Assembly: GCA_035236585.1 (NCBI GenBank)
Contig: CP141139.1
Span: forward strand, 41,425,217 to 41,489,216
Reading direction: 5' to 3'
Length of the DNA: 64,000 bases
From: Warburgia ugandensis
Lineage: Eukaryota > Streptophyta > Magnoliopsida > Canellales > Canellaceae
How positions within the stretch are numbered: the stretch's first letter is position 1; the number at the start of each line of letters is the position of its first letter. The notes under the pieces were generated by a model, which saw only the letters and a program-made list of their open reading frames with translations, was not told the origin of the DNA and did no database searches. Of the stretch, positions 57,605-64,000 are shown one piece after another. The translations under genes were made by a program, and so were the position numbers.

Positions 57605-58606
57605 TCAGTGGGTGCCACTAACAATCGGTGATCCTCTCTTGATACTTTCCATATGGGTAGTTTCATAAACAGGTAGACCAGTTGAATAAACACCCAAATC
57701 ATAGTTCTGTAGCTCAAACAGATCAGAACTTGAATCACTCTCTGCACCATCTTCATCCTTTTCAAGTCTCATGAAATTCTTGTCTTCTGATGCGAATTTA
57801 TCAACTAGAGGCCTTTCTTTCTGCACAAAATCTTTGCTGCACCTTCTTTCTTTGTCCATAATCCCATTTTTCTCTAAGAGCACATTTCTAATCTTGTTTT
57901 TCTCCACAAAACCATCATTAAACCTAAATTTATCCTCCAACCAAGAAAAATTCATCTGTTTTTTCTCATTCAGAACCTCATATTGTGGGTGTAAAGTCAC
58001 TGGTCTTGCCTGTCCATTGCATTTTGATAATGGCACACTTGACTTTTTATCTGAATAACTAATGAGATCCTTGTATACCTTTGAAGGAGTGTGAGAGTAA
58101 GGAGGTGTTCTAAAACCGGACCGTGAAGACGAATACACCGACTTTGATTCGGTCCTTCCAATGCCTTGAAAATGGCTGATGCTGCTTCTCCTCTTCCTCC
58201 TACCACCGGGACTGTCTTCTTCATCTTTCATTGACTGAGTGCTGGACTTTGACTTCTTCTTTGATCCTGTTTGACTGAAAAGTGAGTTCAAGAAGCTAGC
58301 TAATCTCCCACCTGGTGAGCTTGGTTGCTTGCTTTTCTTCTCTTTAATATGTTGAAACTTCTCAACCCTATGAGAACTAGAAGGAATTGGGTGTCTCATA
58401 GGCATATCAACACTCTTCCTTCCTCCTACCCAAGTGGGTCTCTCTTCTTTCATCGTCTTCTGCGAACCACCGGTAAAACCGGCAGCTTCAGCTAAACCAG
58501 AAAAATAACGAGCGGCTTCAAAGACATCGAGCTCGCCAGAGTCATTTCTCCGGTGGGTCGTAGCCTTCCAAAACCTATCAGAGTCTGCAATTTCCATGGT
58601 GGACAT
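57605..58606 (-). CDS. BG1-like: BIG GRAIN 1-like protein (plant BG1/BGL family)
   Basis: A single-exon frame of 333 codons on the minus strand, the only intact host-like gene in the window. N-terminal motif 'GELDVFEAARYFSGLAEAAG' at residues 24-43, then 'SPGGRLASFLNSLF' at 97-110 and 'KKKSKSS' after it. A basic, serine-rich middle follows (SPGGRRKRRSS, 132-142). The acidic C-terminus has 'ESDSSSDLFELQNYDLG' at 289-305 and 'LPVYETT' at 311-317. These blocks, in this order, mark the plant BIG GRAIN 1 family. Rice BG1 is a plasma-membrane-associated protein reported to affect auxin transport and grain size; the role here is inferred from family. No signal peptide or membrane helix is seen. The second ATG (residue 4, 58,595-58,597) has the context CCACCATGG and may be the main start, giving 330 residues. 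Neighbours are transposons, with no linked partner. Length is near that of E-type BGL proteins. Confidence 0.85.
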   Translation of the reverse strand: MSTMEIADSDRFWKATTHRRNDSGELDVFEAARYFSGLAEAAGFTGGSQKTMKEERPTWVGGRKSVDMPMRHPIPSSSHRVEKFQHIKEKKSKQPSSPGGRLASFLNSLFSQTGSKKKSKSSTQSMKDEEDSPGGRRKRRSSISHFQGIGRTESKSVYSSSRSGFRTPPYSHTPSKVYKDLISYSDKKSSVPLSKCNGQARPVTLHPQYEVLNEKKQMNFSWLEDKFRFNDGFVEKNKIRNVLLEKNGIMDKERRCSKDFVQKERPLVDKFASEDKNFMRLEKDEDGAESDSSSDLFELQNYDLGVYSTGLPVYETTHMESIKRGSPIVSGTH

Positions 58607-58695
58607 AATTGAGAGAGCTGATGAAGAAGTGAATTAAGATGTTACTTGGGTGTGTTGCTACTTATGTCAATAGAGATTATATTGACGAGAACTAT
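58607..58695 (-). promoter_or_regulatory. Probable 5' untranslated region of the BIG GRAIN 1-like gene
   Basis: About 90 bases between the start codon and the expected transcription start 25-30 bases below the TATA box. No upstream ATG was noticed that would clearly block translation. Extent inferred. Confidence 0.4.
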
Positions 58696-58723
58696 TGGAA
58701 TGATTGATGATAGTGGGGGGCAC

Positions 58724-58731
58724 TTTATATA
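58724..58731 (-). promoter_or_regulatory. TATA box of the BIG GRAIN 1-like gene
   Basis: The minus strand reads TATATAAA, 118 bases before the first ATG, a normal plant promoter spacing. Nothing else upstream could be assigned with confidence. Confidence 0.6.
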
Positions 58732-60340
58732 ATCCATTGCACCACTGTTATAATATAGATATGTGGAAGTGTTTTGCTTTTATTTTTTTATGACGTCCCA
58801 CTTACTGTTGTTTTCTTTCTCATAGTAAAGGTGGAACAGGAAGCAAGCTGTTATCCTTTCACTTTCAAGACATGGCTTGGGGCCTGCTGGTGGGGAAGGT
58901 GAGAAGCTTTGTTTCCTTGGATTCTCGGCTTAGGTGAGAAATCACGTTTGGCTTGAAAAGTGCAGGTTGTAGGTGTGCATCGAATACGCTCCATATACTA
59001 TAATTTTTGAAGATTGTCTTTGGCTCTAGTCTAGGGGGTCTTGGGCATTGTACGTAACTTTTACTTATGGAGTTGTCAGCTTGAAAGAGAAATCCATTCA
59101 CATGTGGGGTGGGTCACCATTCATCAATCATTTTGTTTGTGCCTTGTTCGGCCATTTAGTTAGTGCACCCGTCATGTTTGCATGCCTGCTGAAGTGTACA
59201 TTTGTGTGACTGAGAGAGAGGGAGAGATTTATTGAAACTCTTACATGGTCGTGGCCCAACAAAAAGTTCAAGCTTTTTATACAGCAGCTATATAGAAGTC
59301 GATTTGGATCTAGCTTTTTGTGATTTAACCATTCATCTCCTGAGACCATTTTAAGATAGGCCAAGGACACCAAACACTATCTTTTAGATTATCCTAGCCT
59401 TGTCTCTGTCATCCAAAGATGACCGCAATATTTTAAAATCAAGGATATAAAAAAAATCCTAAACAGCGAGAGGGGTAGGACTGCATTGATGCATGAGATT
59501 TCTGATCCATATGTATTCCTATCTTAAGATCGGGCCTAATAGTTGAATGGTTTCTATCACTAGGTTTTTCTTGTAGTCCTAGATGTCAGTGTCAGAAGGA
59601 AACCCCTGTACTTTTTTGTAGTATCGAATAAAACTTCCTTTTATGCACGCATAAAAAATATGTATGTCCGATCCAATGATGAACATTGATCTATGTTGGT
59701 GAATCCCAATATGATCTACCAAGACAAAACACTTAGTTGCCAGGCTTAGATCTTCAGTTTATAGGTTTTCTTTCAATCAAATGATTCAACTGCTCGACAA
59801 GGTTATAAGCTTTGTCTTTCTAGCCTAGTAGACGCAGGTGTTTCTTGCATGCATGCATGGCAAGCATAGTATAAAATCTTGAAAACTCTACTTGACTTAA
59901 AAGTCAAGCTAGTTGAGTTAACTCAAAGCAACTTGTGGGTGAGTTGAAAGTATTTCAGTAGGAATTTTAATAAAAATTAATTGCTTTATATTCACATTAA
60001 ATATTTTATGGGCAGTTTTTTCGAATTGTCAATATAATGTAATGGTATAAATAGATTGTTTGATTTTTTTCACTCATTAATTCACTCATCATTAAGATGA
60101 GATATGCCTATTATCTCTATGTCATACTAAGATTAATCCAGGAAATTCCAAAATGATAGAAATTTTCTTTTCTTATTGATTCAAAATGTAACTTGTAAGC
60201 CTGAGAAGGGATCAACAAGTAATCGAAAAGATTCTTTTTTTCCCTTGAAAATTTGGTTTTGGTTATGAGTCGAATTCCTTCATCACATGATCTTGCACAT
60301 GTATATAGTAGGCAAGTTGGTTAGATTATGTTACTATTAT
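58732..60340. other. Upstream intergenic DNA of the BIG GRAIN 1-like gene
   Basis: No gene or known repeat recognised. Minus-strand frames at 58,865-59,373 lack any family motif. It has a short purine (GA)n run near 59,211-59,227. A repeated 'gcatgcatgcat' lies at about 59,848. Confidence 0.45.
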
Positions 60341-60344
60341 TTGA

Positions 60345-60540
60345 GAGGTAAGAAAATGGCAGCCTGGTGCACGAAGCTCTAGTGCATATGGGATTTATGG
60401 AAGGGGCAGACTACAAAGGGTCTATAGCATGCAACCTTAACTTGTATTTTTGCTAGAGGTTATTTCCACACCTCGAACTCATGACTTCCAAGTCACATGG
60501 TAACAACTCAATCATTGATCTAGGGTTCCCCTTCTTATTG
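60345..60540 (-). mobile_element. Au-type SINE, minus strand
   Basis: Read on the minus strand: a tRNA-like head with B-box-like GAGTTCGAGGT (about 60,475), then 'aataacctctagcaaaaata', 'ttaaggttgcatgctatag' and 'accctttgtagtctgcccc'. It ends 'gtgcaccaggctgcc' plus a short T-run. This follows the well-known plant Au SINE consensus (G-T-T-C-G-A..; ..ctctTGCa..; ..taaggctgcgtac..; ..gtgcaccgggctgcc-Tn) with scattered changes. The A-box region is decayed, so the exact 5' end near 60,530 is uncertain. Confidence 0.7.
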
Positions 60541-61740
60541 AGAGGTCTTGTGTTCAAATCTTGGGCCACAAGTCAAGTATACTTAAGAGAATTTAAACTA
60601 TGATGAAAATTTATAATTTTTAAATGCCAAAACCATCCAACTTAAATTTTTTTTACTAAGCAACAAGTTAACTAATCCGAACCAACTCGAGAGTTCTAGA
60701 ACTACATTGGTGAATTACAAATTTTCAAATACTAAAGTTATCCAATTTGCACCTTTTTTGAACTACTAGATATCCAAAATAGAGAAATCAGATGAACAAA
60801 TACAATCATTCAAAGGTCAATTCCTTCATGCAAAAGTAGAGTGCAGAATAACTTGTAAATGCTGTAAATGACTAAAACTCATAATGATTAAAACTTGTTT
60901 TGATCTAAGAAATCAAATTAGGCAAGTGGATGAAGGATCCACTACTTGGCCGCATTTGAATGTCAAGTTTTGCTAATTACTGTTCATTGTTATCATGGTC
61001 ACAAAACTAGTGGAATAATTGCATCTTTTTCAATAGCGAGGTCCCAACTTTTGGATCTCCTAATTAATTTTTCTTGAGTTATTCAAAAGGTCCTACATTT
61101 GTGGAATTCAATGGAAACTAATTAAAGATAAATATTTGAAATTGAACACAATTTCGTAAATACTTTGTCAAATTTCCAACTATTATTAATAAAGCTGGTT
61201 AAAAGTCTAAGTTGAAATAAGATTTATATTTCATGTTTTATCTTGCTGATTTATTCCCGAATCCAAACTTTGTACCCTGATTGCTATGAGGAGGTGGATA
61301 TGCTGTTGATCTGCCCAAGACATTTATATGCTTTTAAGATGTGTTCATTCCTAAGAGAAAGCTCGATATGATGTTTTATTAGTGTATTTTGACATTTAGA
61401 TGCCTTAAGATGAGTTTATCTGCCGTGGAGGAAACTTGTGGATTTTTTTTTAAGGGACTTTTGCTTAAAAGTTCAGGAAATAGTTTTTTTCTTTTGATTA
61501 ATTAAGCATCAATTATCACCTAATGCTTTAATAAAGACTAGTTCCACAACATAATTGCCAAGAACCCCTACTGCTAACAACCGTTAGCTGTAATTTTGTA
61601 AGAACTTTAAAATTGAGGTTTTACCCTAATTACTTACACTAGTACCATTAGGTTATGAAAGATTAGATTTTGTATTAGGTACTTACACAATCCAATTCCA
61701 TGATGTCATGTTACGCTGATCTCTCCCCCACCATTAGGGC
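60541..61740. other. Intergenic, no gene recognised
   Basis: AT-rich. A plus-strand 'gtgttcaaatcttgggcc' at about 60,550-60,567 resembles a tRNA B box (GTTCAAATC) and could be part of a second, older SINE head. No cloverleaf could be drawn. No coding frames of note. Confidence 0.4.
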
Positions 61741-61855
61741 CTCTCTCTCTCTCTCTCGCTCTCTTGTTTTTTTCTGTTTCCCTTCTCACCAAGAGTAGAG
61801 AAAAAGAAACTGACGCGACTTATATGGTGAGAGGAGATTACACAGTTCGAACTCA

Positions 61856-61941
<86 letters not shown>

Positions 61942-62031
61942 TTTTTCTGTTTCCCTTCTCACCATGAGGAGAGAGAAAGAAACTGACGCGACTTATATGG
62001 TGAGAGGAGATTACACAGTTTGAACTCACAT
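61741..62031. repeat. Tandem duplication of about 115 bases with an expanded CT microsatellite
   Basis: Unit 1 runs from about 61,743 to 61,860 and unit 2 from 61,861 to 62,031. Each has a CT tract followed by 'ttgtttttttctgtttccct', 'gaaactgacgcgacttatat' and 'ggtgagaggagattacacag'. The CT tract is about 24 bases with one CTCG break in unit 1 and a pure run of about 76 bases (61,861-61,936) in unit 2. The 67-codon frame over it is just the repeat. Confidence 0.92.
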
Positions 62032-63040
62032 TACTTAGATAGCAAAGGAAAAGAAAAGATACTGTTGGGCGTTTTAACTAGATGGGATAAGTTAGAAAAT
62101 AAATTGGAAATAAACAAATTCCTCAAAGGGATTTTTTCTAAAAGGTCCTTATTTAGGACTCTATTTCCTAATCAATCCTTACTTATCTTCATGGCATACT
62201 AGGACCGGTTTTTATAATATAATTACCAAAAGGTCCCCAAGATTAATATATGTAGCTGTAGTGTGTGAGGAATGATAAATCCAAGGGAGATCTTGTACTT
62301 TTCTAGGCGAATGACGCTAGAAGGCATCCACGATTATTAAACGATAACCGGAAGCATACATTTTCATGGTTACACTTTCATTTCCTTTAACAACAACCTA
62401 AAAGGTAGAGATAATATCCAAGATATGCCCCATTTTTTAGGACTTCCTTTTGGGTAGCTTAGAAGAAAATGAAAGTCTAGACTTTCAACGCAAACCATTA
62501 AGAAGAAGAAGGGAAAAAACAAAAAGCATGATCTATGAGTTTCAATCTTATATGCTGGACCAATCCAACAAGGAAAAGAAGAAGCATATACTGTTTTGAT
62601 ATTGGCAATCCCAGCCTACTCATAAGAGATGATATAAGCACTAGTTATTTTCATATTGGGGACGCTATCTAGCCAGATTTTTTATCACATTTAAGCCATA
62701 TTAGTAGCAAACATTCTCTTATTGTGATATTGGTAGCCTCTATTTTAAGATTGGTGTTCCATGAAAGATGGTAGCAGCAGTCTTTTATTTTTATATAGAC
62801 AGCCGCGTTTACTTAAGATTGGTGTTACATCAACATTGGACAGAAGCACCTTGGCTATCGATGATAACTAAAGCATTTCCATGTTTGGTATTGGGGGCTT
62901 CCATGTTAGAACGTCTTTAATATTTCATACAAGCTTGTTGCGATACTCGAGGGCTAAGGAATTCAGTAATGGTTGTTGTTTTCTAATATTAATTTGACTT
63001 TTAAATGAATATGAATTTCTTACGATCACAGTGATTACGC
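62032..63040. other. Intergenic, no gene recognised
   Basis: No domain-bearing frames. Between 62,595 and 62,890 a loose phrase 'tattggNag..' with 'aagattggtgtt' recurs (62,602; 62,654; 62,730; 62,748; 62,816; 62,889), suggesting a very old minor repeat. Confidence 0.4.
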
Positions 63041-63541
63041 ATTCTAGCAGATCAATCAACCAAAATCCGTCTCTTTTGATGACAATAAGGATAAAATCGC
63101 ATCTCTTGAATCCACTAATATAGGAGGCGTAGACAGTTGCATGGGTCAAAATATTTTACACTTGTTCTTTTGGATTGGTCTAGTACAGGATCGAAACTCG
63201 TAGAGCACGTCCTTTTTTTCCTAGATGAATGAGTCGAAATTATAAACTTTCTTATTTTTCTAAGCTACCCAAGACAAGTCTTAAAAATATTCTAGCAGAT
63301 GAATCAATCAACATCCTTCCCTTTTCATGGCAATAAGGTTAGAGTCGTATCTCTTGAATCCACTAATATAGAAAGGGTAGCCCATTGCATGGGTCAAAAT
63401 ATTTTAGACCTTCTTTTGGATTGGTTTAGTACAGGATCGAAACTCGTAGAGCACTCCTTTTTTTTTCTTCTTCCCAGATGAATGAGTCGAAAGTATAAAC
63501 TTTCTTATTTTTCTAAGCTACCCAAGGGAAGTCTTAAAAAT
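63041..63541. repeat. Tandem duplication of about 250 bases
   Basis: Unit 1 is 63,041-63,288 and unit 2 63,289-63,541. Shared phrases in order: 'attctagcagat', 'atctcttgaatccactaata', 'gcatgggtcaaaatatttta', 'gtacaggatcgaaactcgta', 'gaatgagtcgaaa' and 'taaactttcttatttttcta'. Roughly 88-90% similar by eye. No coding frame spans either unit in a conserved way. Confidence 0.92.
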
Positions 63542-64000
63542 CAGGCATACAGTTCGTTGTTAAAGGAAATAAATATGCCAAAAGTGTAATTGGGCAAGTG
63601 GGTATTTTCAGTTCTCATAAATGCAGCAGCTGCCTTGTGGTCCTAGAGAAGTATAAGAGCTCCCTAGGATTATATATATTTCTTGAAATCTCAAATTTAA
63701 TGTAACTAAAATGACAATCGTAACCTAACCATTTTTTAACTAATCCCTACTAAAGCCTTTCCTCTTCAAATTCTCTCTCCTAAACATTTTTCATTCTCAT
63801 CAGTTTGTTCATTCTTGGCTATTTCTTTTAAAAGCTTTTCAATGCATTTCATTTCAAGTATTTTTCATGAATTTCTTTTCAAGACCTTTTCTATGCATTG
63901 CTTTACAATGTTTTTCGATGTATTGCTTTTCATGGCATGGAAGCTTTCTAATAACATAACCACAATTACTATAAAAGCATAGTGGCAAGGAGTTCTCAAA
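63542..64000. other. Window edge, no gene recognised
   Basis: AT-rich. From about 63,780 a T-rich run with repeated 'ttttca(t/a)g' and 'gcatttc/gcattgc' phrases. No frame with a known motif. Confidence 0.4.

Noticed and set aside
57771-58224. Open frames overlapping the BIG GRAIN 1-like gene on either strand
   Set aside because: Shadows of the main frame; no family motif.
58865-59373. Two minus-strand frames upstream of the BIG GRAIN 1-like gene
   Set aside because: No domain or conserved motif, and they do not join the gene by plausible splice sites that I can see.
61764-61967. 67-codon frame with a serine-leucine run
   Set aside because: Translation of the CT microsatellite; not a gene.
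1-64000. CRISPR arrays, rRNA or tRNA genes, organellar DNA insertions, pararetrovirus insertions
   Set aside because: No regular short repeats with spacers, no rRNA or full tRNA cloverleaf, and no chloroplast, mitochondrial or caulimovirid coding motif was noticed. A database search would be needed to exclude small fragments.

Overview
The window looks like intergenic plant (angiosperm) nuclear DNA from a large, repeat-rich genome. It is AT-rich and packed with old LTR retrotransposons. I find one convincing host gene in 64 kb: an intronless BIG GRAIN 1-like gene on the minus strand at 57.6-58.6 kb. Nothing in the sequence fixes the species. I see no bacterial, viral or organellar block and no new multi-gene system. 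What the window mainly offers is a readable history of nested insertions.

Layout: (1) 1-3.7 kb is the 3' end of a plus-strand LTR element (G), whose 5' part lies off the left edge. (2) An older minus-strand Athila/Tat-type Ty3 element (F) is split. Its reverse-transcriptase start is at 3.7-4.1 kb, its protease and gag are at 13.4-15.7 kb, and its primer-binding site and 5' LTR begin at about 17.0 kb. (3) A plus-strand Tekay/Del-type chromovirus (A, 4,103-13,410) with 2.9-kb LTRs sits inside F. (4) A palindrome-rich TIR element (17.97-26.33 kb) is interrupted by a minus-strand Tekay-type element (B, 18,114-25,885) with a perfect TTAAT target duplication. (5) From 26.3 to 39.6 kb lies an LTR pair (H). 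Its left LTR carries a 4.9-kb solo LTR (D) and a 2-kb RTE-like LINE. (6) A 3.7-kb solo LTR (C, 39,613-43,347) has a perfect ATATG duplication. (7) E (44,861-54,210) is a mostly non-coding minus-strand element with 2.5-kb LTRs and an Athila-like tRNA-Asp primer-binding site. (8) From 54.2 to 64 kb the DNA is less repetitive. It holds the BIG GRAIN 1-like gene, an Au-type SINE, CT microsatellites and two local tandem duplications.

The elements fall into two lineages. A, B, C and D have Tekay/Del-style LTRs beginning TGTAA or similar. E, F, G and H share Athila/Tat-style leader or 3' internal sequence. All recognisable transposon reading frames are broken by stops or frameshifts, so no autonomous element remains. 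The BIG GRAIN 1-like gene has an intact frame, a strong start context and a TATA box at a plausible distance, and is the only likely functional protein gene.
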